A stretch of 64,000 nt of DNA from Betaproteobacteria bacterium (GTDB lineage Bacteria > Pseudomonadota > Gammaproteobacteria > Burkholderiales > Rhodocyclaceae), in assembly GCA_012026885.1 (NCBI GenBank), contig VEPL01000032.1, positions 32,335 through 96,334 of the forward strand. The letters run 5' to 3'. The position numbers were made by a program, and so were the translations under genes. Positions 19,914 through 29,221 of this stretch are shown one piece after another (positions within the stretch are counted from its first letter, which is position 1; each line of letters opens with the position of its first letter). The notes below the pieces were generated by a model. That model did no database searches and was not told the DNA's origin. It saw only the letters and a list, made by a program, of their open reading frames with translations.

Positions 19914-19942
19914 TTGTTCCTCCGGACAATCCCCAATAACAT
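19914..19942 (+). promoter_or_regulatory. Possible promoter of the TPR-lolB-ispE unit
   Basis: TTGTTC (19914-19919) and TAACAT (19937-19942) are spaced by 17 bases in the mutM/TPR divergent gap, about 57 bp before the TPR ATG. A palindrome ATGCGC-N6-GCGCAT (19962-19979) lies just downstream and could be an operator or a leader hairpin. The match is moderate. Confidence 0.4.
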
Positions 19943-19998
19943 CGCAAACTTACCGAATTCTATGCGCTCTAAGGCGCATCCCCTACCCGGAATCCCCC

Positions 19999-21702
19999 AT
20001 GCTCAGGAATATCGCCGTCGCCGTCGCCCTCGCTGCCGCCGGACCACTGGCGGCCGCCGAGCCACCGGCCAAGGCCCCAGCCGGAAAGGTTCATGCCAAG
20101 CGCATCCCGGCCGGCAGCAGCGAACCGATCGGACGCGTCGTCTTCCAGGCACTGGTCGGCGACCTCGCGCTGCAACGCGGCGAAATCGAGTTGGGGGTCA
20201 GCGCCTGGGCTGACCTTGCCCGCCGCACGCGCGATCCGGCGGCGCTCGAACGCGCGGTCGACGTCGCGGCCAGCAACCGGCAGATCGACCTCGCCATCGA
20301 GCTCACCCGCCTCTGGCTTGCCGTCGATCCCGACTCGACGCGCGCCCGCCAGGCCGAAACCTCGTTGCTGCTCCTCTCCAACCGCGTCGAGGAACTGGCC
20401 CCGACGCTGGCGCAATTGCTCGCCCGCGACCAGGCCAACCTGCCAGGCAACCTGATGCACCTCAACCGGATGCTGGCCCGCCACGGTGAAGCCAAGACCA
20501 TCCAGCGCGTCATCGACACGGTCGCCGCCCCTTATACCGGCCTGCCGGAAGCGCACTTCGCGATGGGCACGGCAGCGATCAGCGCGGACGACCTCGCGCG
20601 CGCCGAGGCGGAATTCCGCCGCTGCCTCGAGATGCGGCCGGACTGGGGATTCGCTGCCCTGGCCCTGGCCCAGGTGCTCGCCCGCCAATCGACGCCCCTC
20701 GCGGTGGCCAGCCTGCAGGACTTCGCACGCCGCAACCCGGGCAATGCCGAGATCAGCATCGCGCTCGGCCGCCTGCTCATCGGCGAGCGCCGCTACGACG
20801 AAGCGCGCCAGTACTACGAACAGGTATTCAAGGACAGTCCGGACAACCTGGACATCCTCTACCCGCTCGCCGCGCTGCGCATCCAGACCGGCGACCCCGA
20901 AGGCGCGCGCCAGCTACTCGACAAGCTGCTGGCGTCCGACTTCCAGGACAAGAACGCAGTCCATTACCTGCTCGGCCAGCTCGACGAGGAGCAGAAGCGG
21001 CCGGATGCGGCCCTCGCCCACTACCGCGAAGTCAGCGGCGGCGAGCAGTTTCTCGCGGCGCGCACCCGCGCAGCGCGCATCCTGTTCGCGCAGGGCAAGG
21101 CCGACGAAGCGCGCGCCCTGCTCCGGGTCGAGCGAACCGGCACCGCGGAACACACCCAGATGCTCCTTGCCGAAGCGCAGATGCTCCGTGACGCCGGGCG
21201 CAGCGACGAGGCGTATGCCTTGCTGGGCAAGGCGCTCGCAGCCAGCCCGGACAACATCGACCTCCTCTACGAAACCGCCCTGATGGCCGAGCGCCAGGGC
21301 CAGCCCGACGTCCTCGAGAAGCATCTCAAGCGCCTTCTCCAGCTGAAGCCGGACCACGCGCATGCGCTCAACGCGCTCGGTTACTCGTATGCCGAGCGCG
21401 GCATCCGCCTCGACGAGGCTTACGACCTGATCCAGCGCGCCCTCGTCCTCGCCCCCGGCGACCCCTTCATCACCGACAGCCTCGGCTGGGTGCTCTTCCG
21501 CCAGGGCAAGAAGGAAGAAGCGCTGAAGGTCCTCGAGGATGCCTACCGTACCCGCGCCGACCCGGAGATCGCCGCCCACATCGGCGAGGTCCTGTGGACG
21601 CTGGGCCGCCGCGACGATGCCGTGCGCGTGTTGCGCGACGCGGCGCGCCAGTTCCCCGACAGCGACGTCCTCGCCGCCGCGGTCAAGAAATTCGCCCCTT
21701 GA
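19999..21702 (+). CDS. Exported TPR-repeat protein
   Basis: A 567-residue protein with an N-terminal signal peptide (MLRNIAVAVALAAAGPLAAA), then almost continuous tetratricopeptide repeats to the C-terminus (for example HALNALGYSYAERGIRLDEA and DSLGWVLFRQGKKEEALKVL). It is probably periplasmic or outer-membrane-associated and a protein-interaction scaffold. This gene sits between mutM and lolB in many betaproteobacteria. Coupling to lolB by a TTGA overlap hints at a role in outer-membrane biogenesis, but no function is established. Confidence 0.88.
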   Translation: MLRNIAVAVALAAAGPLAAAEPPAKAPAGKVHAKRIPAGSSEPIGRVVFQALVGDLALQRGEIELGVSAWADLARRTRDPAALERAVDVAASNRQIDLAIELTRLWLAVDPDSTRARQAETSLLLLSNRVEELAPTLAQLLARDQANLPGNLMHLNRMLARHGEAKTIQRVIDTVAAPYTGLPEAHFAMGTAAISADDLARAEAEFRRCLEMRPDWGFAALALAQVLARQSTPLAVASLQDFARRNPGNAEISIALGRLLIGERRYDEARQYYEQVFKDSPDNLDILYPLAALRIQTGDPEGARQLLDKLLASDFQDKNAVHYLLGQLDEEQKRPDAALAHYREVSGGEQFLAARTRAARILFAQGKADEARALLRVERTGTAEHTQMLLAEAQMLRDAGRSDEAYALLGKALAASPDNIDLLYETALMAERQGQPDVLEKHLKRLLQLKPDHAHALNALGYSYAERGIRLDEAYDLIQRALVLAPGDPFITDSLGWVLFRQGKKEEALKVLEDAYRTRADPEIAAHIGEVLWTLGRRDDAVRVLRDAARQFPDSDVLAAAVKKFAP

Positions 21703-22256
21703 GGCTCGCCGCAGCGCTGGGAGCATGCCTCCTCGCCGGCTGCGCGCTGGCGCCGACAACCCCGCCGCCGGCCCGCGACATGCTCGCCGCGTTCGCGGTC
21801 GACGCGCGCTTCGCCCTCGTTTTCGTTGACCCGGCACGGCGCGCCGACAACAGCGGCGGGCGCCTGACCTGGGAGCACCGCCCGGACGGCGACCGCATCC
21901 TCATCGCCAACCCGCTCGGCATCGGCGTCGCCGAGATCGAGAGCGTACCGGGGCGAGCGACGCTGCGCGCCGCCGACGGCCGGAACGCCGAGGCAGCCGA
22001 CGCTGACAGCCTGATCGCGGCGGTAACCGGCCAGCCGCTGCCCGCGCAGCGCCTGCCGGACTGGCTGCGCGGTCGCGGCAACGTCTTGGCCCGCGATGCC
22101 GGCGCGCGCCCGCTCCGCCTCGACGAGGATGGCTGGCGCGTCGACTTCAGTTATGCCGGCGATGCCCCGGACGCGCTGCCTTCGGCACTCGTCGTCGCGC
22201 GGCCCGGCGAGTTCGAGCTGCGCCTGCGCATCGACGAATGGCGGAACCTGCCATGA
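21699..22256 (+). CDS. lolB: Outer-membrane lipoprotein insertion factor LolB
   Basis: A 185-residue lipoprotein that accepts lipoproteins from LolA and inserts them in the outer membrane. The TTG start, overlapping the TPR stop, gives [18 protein letters not shown], a signal peptide with lipobox LLAGC. The mature part has the LolB beta-sheet pattern ([40 protein letters not shown]). Sequence conservation is modest in this family, but position directly before ispE is diagnostic. Confidence 0.88.
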   Translation: MRLAAALGACLLAGCALAPTTPPPARDMLAAFAVDARFALVFVDPARRADNSGGRLTWEHRPDGDRILIANPLGIGVAEIESVPGRATLRAADGRNAEAADADSLIAAVTGQPLPAQRLPDWLRGRGNVLARDAGARPLRLDEDGWRVDFSYAGDAPDALPSALVVARPGEFELRLRIDEWRNLP

Positions 22257-23098
22257 GCGCGTGGCGCTGGAACAGCGACTGGCCGGCACCGGCCAAGCTC
22301 AACCTCTTCCTCCACGTCACCGGCCGGCGGCCCGACGGCTACCACCTGCTGCAGACCGTCTTCCGCTTCATCGACCGCTGCGACACGCTGCGTTTCGCAC
22401 CGCGCACCGACGGCGCCATCGTCCTCGCCACCCCGACACCGGGCGTCGCCCCCGACGACGACCTGACCGTGCGCGCCGCGCGCCTGCTGCAGGCGGCGAC
22501 CGGCTGCCGGCAGGGCGCCACGATCTCCCTCGACAAGCGCCTGCCCATGGGCGGCGGCCTCGGCGGCGGCTCCTCCGACGCCGCGACGGTCCTGCTCGCC
22601 CTCAACCACCTCTGGCAAACCGGCCTGACGAGGCCGCGACTGGAGAAGCTGGGCCTCGCCCTGGGCGCCGATGTTCCGGTCTTCGTGCACGGCCGCAACA
22701 CCTTCGCCGAGGGCGTCGGCGAGGCCTTCACCGACGTCGACCTGCCGCCGGCGGCCTACCTGGTGCTGCATCCCGCGGTCCACGTCCCGACGGCGGCGAT
22801 TTTCGGAGCCCCGGAACTGTGCCGCGCCACGCCGCCCATGCGCCCGGCGGACTGGCGTCCGGGTATCGGCCGCAACGACCTCGAGCCGGTCGCCTGCGCC
22901 CGCTTCCCGGCAGTCGCCGGACACCTCGCGTGGCTGCGGCAGGAGGCACCGGCGGCACTGATGACCGGCTCCGGCGCCTGCGTCTTCGCCGCCTTCCCGG
23001 ATACCGCAGCCGCTGCGGCCGTTTTCGCCCGCCTGCCGGCCGGAATGGCGGGCTGGGTCAGCACCGGCCTGGCGGCCCATCCGCTCGCCGAGCTGTAA
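22253..23098 (+). CDS. ispE: 4-diphosphocytidyl-2-C-methyl-D-erythritol kinase
   Basis: A 281-residue GHMP kinase of the MEP isoprenoid pathway, which phosphorylates CDP-ME at the 2-hydroxyl. The N-terminal [21 protein letters not shown] and the ATP loop [14 protein letters not shown] are diagnostic; the C-terminal motif is [13 protein letters not shown]. The ATG at 22253 overlaps the lolB stop. The isoprenoids it supplies feed ubiquinone side-chain synthesis, where UbiA in this window uses the octaprenyl product. Confidence 0.96.
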   Translation: MSAWRWNSDWPAPAKLNLFLHVTGRRPDGYHLLQTVFRFIDRCDTLRFAPRTDGAIVLATPTPGVAPDDDLTVRAARLLQAATGCRQGATISLDKRLPMGGGLGGGSSDAATVLLALNHLWQTGLTRPRLEKLGLALGADVPVFVHGRNTFAEGVGEAFTDVDLPPAAYLVLHPAVHVPTAAIFGAPELCRATPPMRPADWRPGIGRNDLEPVACARFPAVAGHLAWLRQEAPAALMTGSGACVFAAFPDTAAAAAVFARLPAGMAGWVSTGLAAHPLAEL

Positions 23099-23174
23099 CA
23101 AAAGTCTGGATTTCCCGGGGCGCATCCGGTAACATGCGCGCCTCGTCCGCTCGGCACCCCGCGCGGACGACCGC

Positions 23175-23251
23175 TGGGGAGTCGCCAAGTTGGTCAAGGC
23201 ACCGGATTTTGATTCCGGCATTCGAAGGTTCGAATCCTTCTTCCCCAGCCA
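23175..23251 (+). tRNA. tRNA-Gln (anticodon TTG)
   Basis: A complete cloverleaf: acceptor TGGGGAG with TTCCCCA (last pair G-U), D-arm, anticodon stem CCGGA/TCCGG with loop TTTTGAT giving anticodon TTG for CAA/CAG, and T-arm GAAGG-TTCGAAT-CCTTC. The CCA end is encoded (23249-23251). Its position between ispE and prs is conserved in betaproteobacteria. Confidence 0.97.
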
Positions 23252-23259
23252 GCATCCTT

Positions 23260-23288
23260 CGGGCAGGTCGCACGCCTGCCCGATTTTC
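23260..23288 (+). terminator. Intrinsic terminator after tRNA-Gln
   Basis: The perfect 8-bp stem CGGGCAGG/CCTGCCCG with a 7-base loop, followed by ATTTTC, lies 8 bases after the tRNA CCA end. It probably ends the tRNA transcript or partly insulates prs. Confidence 0.7.
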
Positions 23289-23330
23289 ATTGGGTCGGGC
23301 CGCTGCACGTGACGGGAGACCCGGAGGACG

Positions 23331-24287
23331 ATGGGAATGGCCTACAACAGCTTGATGGTCTTTACCGGCAACGCCAACCCGAAGCTCGCCGCCAACGTGG
23401 CCCGCGAGCTCAACGTCGACCTCGGCCGCGCCAACGTCGGCCGCTTCTCTGACGGCGAGGTCAGCGTCGAGCTGCAGGAACACGTCCGCGGCCGCGACAT
23501 CTTCGTCCTGCAATCCACCTGCGCCCCGTGCAACGACAACCTGATGGAACTGCTGGTCGTCGTCGATTCGCTCAAGCGCGCCTCAGCCGGCCGCATCACC
23601 GCCGCCATCCCGTATTTCGGCTACGCCCGCCAGGATCGCCGCTCGCGCTCGTCGCGCGTGCCCATCGCCGCCAAGCTGGTCGCCAACATGCTCGCCGCCG
23701 CCGGCGTCGACCGTGTCCTGACCATGGACTTGCATGCCGAGCAGATCCAGGGCTTCTTCGACATCCCGGTGGACAACATCTACGCGCTGCCCATCCTGCT
23801 CGAGGACATCAAGAAGCAGAACTACGAGGACCCGATGGTCGTCTCGCCGGACCACGGCGGCGTCGTCCGCGCCCGTTCGCTGGCCAAGCGCCTCGAATGC
23901 GACCTGGCGATCATCGACAAACGCCGCCCCAAGGCCAACGTCTCCGAGGTGATGAACATCATCGGCGAGGTCGAGGGCCGCACCTGCATCATCATGGACG
24001 ACATGGTCGACACCGCCGGCACGCTGTGCAAGGCGGCCACCGCGCTGAAGGAAAACGGCGCGAAGCAGGTCGTCGCCTACTGCACCCACCCGGTGCTGTC
24101 CGGCCCGGCCGTCGAGCGCGTCAATGCCTCCGACCTCGACGCACTGGTCGTCACCGACACCATCCCGCTGCGCGACGACGCTGCCGCCTCGCCCCGCATC
24201 CGCCAGCTCTCGGTCGCCGAGATCATGGCCGAAACCATCCGCCGCATCAGCAACGACGACTCCGTCTCGTCGCTCTTCATCGACTGA
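23331..24287 (+). CDS. prs: Ribose-phosphate pyrophosphokinase
   Basis: A 318-residue enzyme that makes PRPP from ribose 5-phosphate and ATP for nucleotide, His, Trp and NAD synthesis. The class I motifs are [12 protein letters not shown] and the PRPP-binding loop [12 protein letters not shown]; the flexible-loop residues [11 protein letters not shown] are also intact. GGAGG lies six bases before ATG 23331; a second in-frame ATG at 23337 gives the more usual start MAYNSLMVF. It is followed by rplY and pth in the conserved order. Confidence 0.97.
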   Translation: MGMAYNSLMVFTGNANPKLAANVARELNVDLGRANVGRFSDGEVSVELQEHVRGRDIFVLQSTCAPCNDNLMELLVVVDSLKRASAGRITAAIPYFGYARQDRRSRSSRVPIAAKLVANMLAAAGVDRVLTMDLHAEQIQGFFDIPVDNIYALPILLEDIKKQNYEDPMVVSPDHGGVVRARSLAKRLECDLAIIDKRRPKANVSEVMNIIGEVEGRTCIIMDDMVDTAGTLCKAATALKENGAKQVVAYCTHPVLSGPAVERVNASDLDALVVTDTIPLRDDAAASPRIRQLSVAEIMAETIRRISNDDSVSSLFID

Positions 24288-24345
24288 GTTTTTTCAACCT
24301 TCCCGTTCTGGTCGCGGTTCGGGAAACTTTCTGGAGTATCAAACC

Positions 24346-24954
24346 ATGCAATTCGAAGTCATCGCCAATGCGCGTACTGTGCAGGGATCGGGTGCGAGCC
24401 GCCGCCTGCGTCGCGCCGGCACCGTTCCCGGCATCGTCTACGGCGGCAACGCCGCCCCGCTCGCCATCGAGACCAACCACAACGACCTCCTGCTCAAGCT
24501 GAAGAAGGAAGCCTTCCATTCGTCGATCATCACTCTGGTCGTCGACGGCAAGAAGGAACAGGTCCTGCTGCGCGACACCCAGGTGCACGCCTACAAGCCG
24601 CTCGTCCTGCACATCGACTTCCAGCGTGTCGATGCCACCCACGAGCTGCACATCAAGGTGCCGCTGCACTTCGTCAACGAAGACACCGCGCCGGGCGTCA
24701 AGCTGGGCGGCGGCCTGGTCAACCACGTCATGACCGAACTCGACATCCACTGCCTGGCCAAGGACCTGCCCGAGTTCATCTCGGTCGACGTCGGCAGCCT
24801 CAAGATCGGCGAGAACCTTCACGTTTCCCAGCTCAAGCTGCCGGCCGGCGTCAAGGCCGTCCAGCACGGTTCCGATGACCCCATCGTCGTCGGCATCGTC
24901 GGCAAGGGCGGCGGCGAGGAAGCTGCCGCCGAAGGCGAAGCGGCTGCCGAGTAA
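24346..24954 (+). CDS. rplY: 50S ribosomal protein L25/general stress protein Ctc
   Basis: A 202-residue L25 of the long TL5/Ctc type. The N-terminal domain (1-~90, 5S rRNA binding) contains [19 protein letters not shown] and [13 protein letters not shown]; the C-terminal beta domain ends in an Ala/Glu tail. E. coli L25 is only 94 residues and has the first domain alone. It lies between prs and pth, and a hairpin follows its stop. Confidence 0.96.
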   Translation: MQFEVIANARTVQGSGASRRLRRAGTVPGIVYGGNAAPLAIETNHNDLLLKLKKEAFHSSIITLVVDGKKEQVLLRDTQVHAYKPLVLHIDFQRVDATHELHIKVPLHFVNEDTAPGVKLGGGLVNHVMTELDIHCLAKDLPEFISVDVGSLKIGENLHVSQLKLPAGVKAVQHGSDDPIVVGIVGKGGGEEAAAEGEAAAE

Positions 24955-24973
24955 TCCCGGCTCCCCGCCCGCG

Positions 24974-25012
24974 ATGGCCGCCGCCGGCAAGATGCCGCCG
25001 GCGGCCGTTTCT
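24974..25012 (+). terminator. Possible intrinsic terminator after rplY
   Basis: A 14-bp GC stem with one C-C mismatch (GGCCGCCGCCGGCA against TGCCGCCGGCGGCC) is followed by GTTTCTTTT, between the rplY stop and the pth ATG at 25024. The T run is interrupted, so read-through into pth is likely. Confidence 0.55.
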
Positions 25013-25023
25013 TTTCCCGCGCC

Positions 25024-25602
25024 ATGAACGCTCCCCGTCTCATCGTCGGTCTCGGCAACCCCGGACCCGAGTACGAAGCCACCCGCCACAACGTCGGGTT
25101 CTGGTTCGTCGACCAGCTGGCCGACAAGCTGAAGGTAGCGCTCGCCCCGCAGGGCAAGTTCTTCGGGCGCGCCGCGCGCGCCGGGGAGACCTGGCTGCTG
25201 CAGCCGACCACCTTCATGAACCGCTCCGGCCAGGCGGTGGCGGCGCTCGCCAATTTCTACAAGATCACGCCGGACGAGATCCTCGTCATCCACGACGACC
25301 TCGACCTGCCGCCCGGCGGCATCCGCTTGAAGCAGGGCGGCGGCAACGGCGGCCACAACGGCCTCAAGGACATCCAGGTACGGCTCGGTACGCCGGACTT
25401 CTGGCGCCTGCGCCTCGGCATCGGCCACCCGCGCACCCTCAACCTTGCCCAGCAGGTCGTGGACTTCGTCCTCCACCCACCGCGCAAGGACGAACTTCCG
25501 GACATCGAGCAGTCCCTGCACCGCAGCCTGCTCGCCTGGCCCCGCATCGCGGCCGGCGACTACGCCGGCGCCCAGCAACAACTGCACGGCAAAGCCGTCT
25601 GA
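25024..25602 (+). CDS. pth: Peptidyl-tRNA hydrolase
   Basis: A 192-residue enzyme that recycles peptidyl-tRNA dropped from ribosomes. The catalytic His lies in [19 protein letters not shown] and the Asp in [17 protein letters not shown] and [12 protein letters not shown] complete the active site. ychF follows 19 bases downstream, the standard pth-ychF pair. Confidence 0.97.
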   Translation: MNAPRLIVGLGNPGPEYEATRHNVGFWFVDQLADKLKVALAPQGKFFGRAARAGETWLLQPTTFMNRSGQAVAALANFYKITPDEILVIHDDLDLPPGGIRLKQGGGNGGHNGLKDIQVRLGTPDFWRLRLGIGHPRTLNLAQQVVDFVLHPPRKDELPDIEQSLHRSLLAWPRIAAGDYAGAQQQLHGKAV

Positions 25603-25621
25603 CCCGAACGAAGGAAAAACC

Positions 25622-26713
25622 ATGTCTCTCAAGTGCGGTATCGTCGGCCTGCCCAACGTCGGCAAGTCCACCCTCTTTAACGCCCTGACCAAAGCCGGCA
25701 TCGACGCGGCCAACTACCCGTTCTGCACCATCGAGCCGAACGTCGGCATCGTCGAGGTGCCCGACCCGCGCCTCAAGGCGCTGTCGGCCATCGTCAAGCC
25801 GCAGAAGGTCCAGCCAGCCATCGTCGAATTCGTCGACATCGCCGGCCTCGTCGCCGGTGCCTCCAAGGGCGAAGGCCTCGGCAACCAGTTCCTCGCCAAC
25901 ATCCGCGAGACCGACGCCATCGTCCACGTCGTGCGCTGCTTCGCCGACGACAACGTGGTGCACGTCTCGGGCGGCGTCGATCCGATCCGCGATATCGAGG
26001 TGATCGACACCGAACTGGCGCTGGCCGACATGGCGACCGTCGAGAAGGCGCTCAACCGCTACCGGCGCCCGGCCAACGCCGGCGACAAGGACGCGAAGAT
26101 CCTGGTTGCCGTCCTCGACAAGTGTTTCGCCCAGCTCGACCAAGGCAAGCCGGTGCGCGCCCTCGACCTCGCCAAGGAAGAATGGGCCAGTCTCAGGCCT
26201 TTCTGCCTGATCACCGCCAAGCCCGTGCTCTACGCCGCCAACGTCGCCGAGGACGGTTTCGAGAACAACCCGCACCTCGACGCCGTGCGCGCCCATGCCG
26301 CCGCCGAGGGCGCCGAAGTCGTCGCCCTGTGCGCCGCGATCGAGGCCGAGATCGCCGACCTCGACGACGCCGACAAGGCCGAATTCCTCGAGTCGATGGG
26401 CCTGCACGAACCGGGCCTTGACCGCCTGATCCACGCCGGCTACCACCTGCTTGGCCTGCAGACCTACTTCACCGCCGGGGTCAAGGAAGTGCGCGCGTGG
26501 ACCATCCACAAGGGCGACACCGCCCCGCAGGCGGCCGGCGTCATCCACACCGACTTCGAGCGCGGCTTCATCCGCGCCCAGACCATCGCTTTCGACGACT
26601 TCATCGCCTGCAAGGGCGAGGCCGGCGCCAAGGAAGCCGGCAAGATGCGCGCCGAAGGCAAGGAATACGTAGTCAAGGACGGCGACGTCCTCAACTTCCT
26701 GTTCAACGTCTGA
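25622..26713 (+). CDS. ychF: Redox-regulated ATPase YchF (OLA1 family)
   Basis: A 363-residue Obg-family P-loop protein that prefers ATP and binds ribosomes; in E. coli it is linked to the oxidative stress response. G1 is GLPNVGKST and G3 is DIAGLV. The G4 position reads NVAE rather than NKXD, the change that explains ATP preference. The C-terminal TGS domain ([17 protein letters not shown]...[14 protein letters not shown]) is complete. A perfect CAGCCG/CGGCTG hairpin without a T run lies about 45 bases after the stop. Confidence 0.97.
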   Translation: MSLKCGIVGLPNVGKSTLFNALTKAGIDAANYPFCTIEPNVGIVEVPDPRLKALSAIVKPQKVQPAIVEFVDIAGLVAGASKGEGLGNQFLANIRETDAIVHVVRCFADDNVVHVSGGVDPIRDIEVIDTELALADMATVEKALNRYRRPANAGDKDAKILVAVLDKCFAQLDQGKPVRALDLAKEEWASLRPFCLITAKPVLYAANVAEDGFENNPHLDAVRAHAAAEGAEVVALCAAIEAEIADLDDADKAEFLESMGLHEPGLDRLIHAGYHLLGLQTYFTAGVKEVRAWTIHKGDTAPQAAGVIHTDFERGFIRAQTIAFDDFIACKGEAGAKEAGKMRAEGKEYVVKDGDVLNFLFNV

Positions 26714-26796
26714 CCGCGCTGCTGCCTGCGGCATGTTGCGGTCGACGCTGAATTCCAGCCGGAATCGGCTGCCGGCCACGGCCTGAGGGCGCGCGC

Positions 26797-28068
26797 GTGA
26801 CACCTGCAGGCGACCGTCGGCCCGAATCGCTGCCCGACACCCCGACCCTGGTCCTGCTCGCCAGCCTGTACTGCGCGCAGGGCCTGCCGTCGGGCCTGTT
26901 CGCTCATTCGCTGCCGGTGCTGCTGCGCCAGAACGGCGTCGACCTCGCGGTGATCGGCATGCTCAAGCTGCTCGCCCTGCCGTGGATGCTCAAGGCAATC
27001 TGGGCGCCTTGGGTGGACCGCATCGCCTCGGCGCGCCTTGGCCACCATCGCGGCTGGATCCTGCCGCTCCAGGCGACCGTCATCCTGTCCGTCGCGACCC
27101 TCGCGGCGAGCACACCGTCCGCCCTTTTCGGCAGCCAGCTCATGCTGCTGCTCGGGGTGATCCTCGTCATCAACCTCGCCGCCGCGACCCAGGACATCGC
27201 CACCGACGGCCTCACCGTCCGCCTGCTGCCGGAACGCTGGCGCGGGCTCGGCAACAGCCTGCAGGTCGGCGGCTACAAGGTCGGCATGATCGTCAGCGGC
27301 AGCGGCCTGCTGCTGGTCATGGACCGCTTCGGCTGGCACGACAGCCTGGGGGGCGTGGTCCTGCTGCTCGTCCTGTGCACCCTGCCCGTCTGGCTGTTCG
27401 ACGAAAGGCGCCGCATCCCGCACCAGGCCGGAGCCGCCGAGACGGCGCTCGGGCCGCGCCTCCTGCTCGCCCACTACCACGGCCTGCTGGCCGAGCCGGG
27501 CATGTTCGCCTGGCTCGCCGTCGTGCTCGCGTTCAAGCTCGGCGACGCACTGGGCTCGCCGATGATCAAGCCAATGCTGGTCGACCAGGGCTGGAGCAAC
27601 GCCATGCTCGGCCAGCTGACACTCGTCAGCAGCGTCGCCGGTATCGGCGGTGCCGTGCTCGGCGGGGCTCTCTATGCGCGCCTCGGCGCCCATCGTTCAC
27701 TCTTCCTGTTCGGCCTGCTGCAGGCACTGGGCATCGCCGCGATGGCATTCCTGGTGACGCGGGGTGGCGAGGTGGCGACGGTCTACGCCGTGGCGCTCGC
27801 CGAGCAGGTCGCCGACGGCATGTCGACCGTCGCGCTGTTCGCCGTGATGATGCGGCGCTGCCGCCCCGAGCACGAAGGCGCCGACTTCACGCTGCAGGCG
27901 AGCGTGCAGGTCCTGTTCGCCGGGCTCGTCGGCGCGACCAGCGGCGTGCTGGCCAAGGCCGTCGGCTACGTGCCGCTGTTCCTGCTGGCTGGCGCCCTCG
28001 GCCTGGCCGCTCTGGCGCTGTTGCCCTTCGGCATCGCGCGGCCGTCGGATGCCGCAGCAACGCGCTGA
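26797..28068 (+). CDS. MFS transporter, AmpG/RhtX-like
   Basis: A 423-residue polytopic protein with about twelve hydrophobic segments, starting from GTG 26797 just ahead of the first segment. The N-terminal TLVLLASLYCAQGLPSGL and the QDIATDGLTVRLL motif after the fourth segment are typical of the AmpG-like group, which includes muropeptide permease AmpG and siderophore importers RhtX/FptX. The substrate could be muropeptide or siderophore. The nearby PBP4 and the NamZ-like enzyme favour peptidoglycan recycling, but this is only context. No ampC or ampD is seen. Confidence 0.78.
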   Translation: MTPAGDRRPESLPDTPTLVLLASLYCAQGLPSGLFAHSLPVLLRQNGVDLAVIGMLKLLALPWMLKAIWAPWVDRIASARLGHHRGWILPLQATVILSVATLAASTPSALFGSQLMLLLGVILVINLAAATQDIATDGLTVRLLPERWRGLGNSLQVGGYKVGMIVSGSGLLLVMDRFGWHDSLGGVVLLLVLCTLPVWLFDERRRIPHQAGAAETALGPRLLLAHYHGLLAEPGMFAWLAVVLAFKLGDALGSPMIKPMLVDQGWSNAMLGQLTLVSSVAGIGGAVLGGALYARLGAHRSLFLFGLLQALGIAAMAFLVTRGGEVATVYAVALAEQVADGMSTVALFAVMMRRCRPEHEGADFTLQASVQVLFAGLVGATSGVLAKAVGYVPLFLLAGALGLAALALLPFGIARPSDAAATR

Positions 28069-28093
28069 CCGCTCCCCGGCGGGCCGGTAGAAT
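28065..28093 (+). promoter_or_regulatory. Predicted promoter of the OYE-dacB-Fe-S unit
   Basis: CTGACC (28065-28070) and TAGAAT (28088-28093) with a 17-base spacer lie 31-59 bp upstream of the ATG at 28124. The -35 overlaps the stop codon of the MFS gene. TGAC in the -35 and TA-AAT in the -10 match the sigma70 consensus. Confidence 0.5.
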
Positions 28094-28123
28094 GGCAGCT
28101 TTCCGGCCTGACGCATTTCCCCG

Positions 28124-29221
28124 ATGACCCAGCACCTGCTCACCCCCGTGCGCCTCGGCGCCCTCGCACTGAAGAACCGCGTCGTCATGGCGCCGCTGAC
28201 TCGCTGCCGCTGCGACAACCCCGGCTACGTGCCGACCGACATGATGGCGCGCTATTACGCGCAGCGGGCGAGTGCCGGCCTGATCATCTCGGAGGGCACC
28301 ATCGTCTCGCCGCAGGGACGCGGCTATCCCTTCACGCCCGGCATCTGGTCGGCCGAACAGGTCGCCGGCTGGCGGCTGGTTACCGATGCGGTGCACGCCC
28401 AAGGCGGGCTGATCGTCTGCCAGATCTGGCACTGCGGCCGCCTGTCGCTGCCGGAATTTCACGACGGCCGGCCGCCGGTGGCGCCTTCCGCGGTCAACCC
28501 GGACTGGAAGATGTTTTCGACGACTGGTCACCCGGAGACGGTAACGCCGCACGCACTGACCCGCGACGAGATCGCCGGCATCGTCGGCGACTTCCGCCGC
28601 GCCGCGGCCAACGCCATGGCCGCCGGCTTCGACGGCGTCGAGATCCACTCGTCGAACGGCTACTTGTTCCACCAGTTCTTCTCGCACCAGTCGAACCGGC
28701 GCGACGACGAATACGGCGGCAGCCATGAAAATCGGGCGCGCTTCTTCCGCGAGGTGCTCGATGCCGTCGGCGAAGTCATGCCGCTCGACCGCGTCGGCTT
28801 CCGCCTCAACCCGATGCTCAACCATTTCCACGGCATCACCGTGGACGAGGACACCGTGCCGATGTGGGAGCATGTCGTCCGCACCGCCAACGGCTACGGG
28901 CTGGCCTTCCTGCACCTGACGGAGCCATTGACGCCGAAGCAGGTGGCCAATACGCCGGGCACCCTGCTCGACGTCGGCGCCCACTTCCGGCCGATCGCGA
29001 CCATGCCGATCGTCAGCAACGGCGGCCTCGACCAAACGAAAGGCGAGGCACGCCTCGCCGCCAATCTGTGCGATGCGGTCGCCTACGGCCAGGCGTGGAT
29101 CGCCAATCCCGATCTCATCGAACGCTTCCGCCGCGGCGCGCCGCTCAATGCGCCCGACCGCGACACCTTCTACGCCGGCGGCGAAAAAGGCTACCTGGAC
29201 TACCCGGTGCTCGCCGCCTGA
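28124..29221 (+). CDS. Old yellow enzyme family NADH:flavin oxidoreductase
   Basis: A 365-residue FMN-dependent ene-reductase of the NemA/OYE type, which reduces activated C=C bonds or nitro/nitrate esters with NAD(P)H. The substrate-binding pair His175/Asn178 is in EIHSSNGYLFHQFF; the FMN region near the N-terminus is VMAPLTRCRC; SNRRDDEYGGS is the conserved OYE loop. The C-terminal FMN phosphate segment is IVSNGGLD...AYGQAWIANPDL. The stop overlaps the dacB ATG by one base. Confidence 0.93.
   Translation: MTQHLLTPVRLGALALKNRVVMAPLTRCRCDNPGYVPTDMMARYYAQRASAGLIISEGTIVSPQGRGYPFTPGIWSAEQVAGWRLVTDAVHAQGGLIVCQIWHCGRLSLPEFHDGRPPVAPSAVNPDWKMFSTTGHPETVTPHALTRDEIAGIVGDFRRAAANAMAAGFDGVEIHSSNGYLFHQFFSHQSNRRDDEYGGSHENRARFFREVLDAVGEVMPLDRVGFRLNPMLNHFHGITVDEDTVPMWEHVVRTANGYGLAFLHLTEPLTPKQVANTPGTLLDVGAHFRPIATMPIVSNGGLDQTKGEARLAANLCDAVAYGQAWIANPDLIERFRRGAPLNAPDRDTFYAGGEKGYLDYPVLAA

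Noticed and set aside
26755..26775. Hairpin CAGCCG/CGGCTG after ychF as a terminator
   Set aside because: The stem is perfect, but no T run follows, so an intrinsic terminator is not supported.
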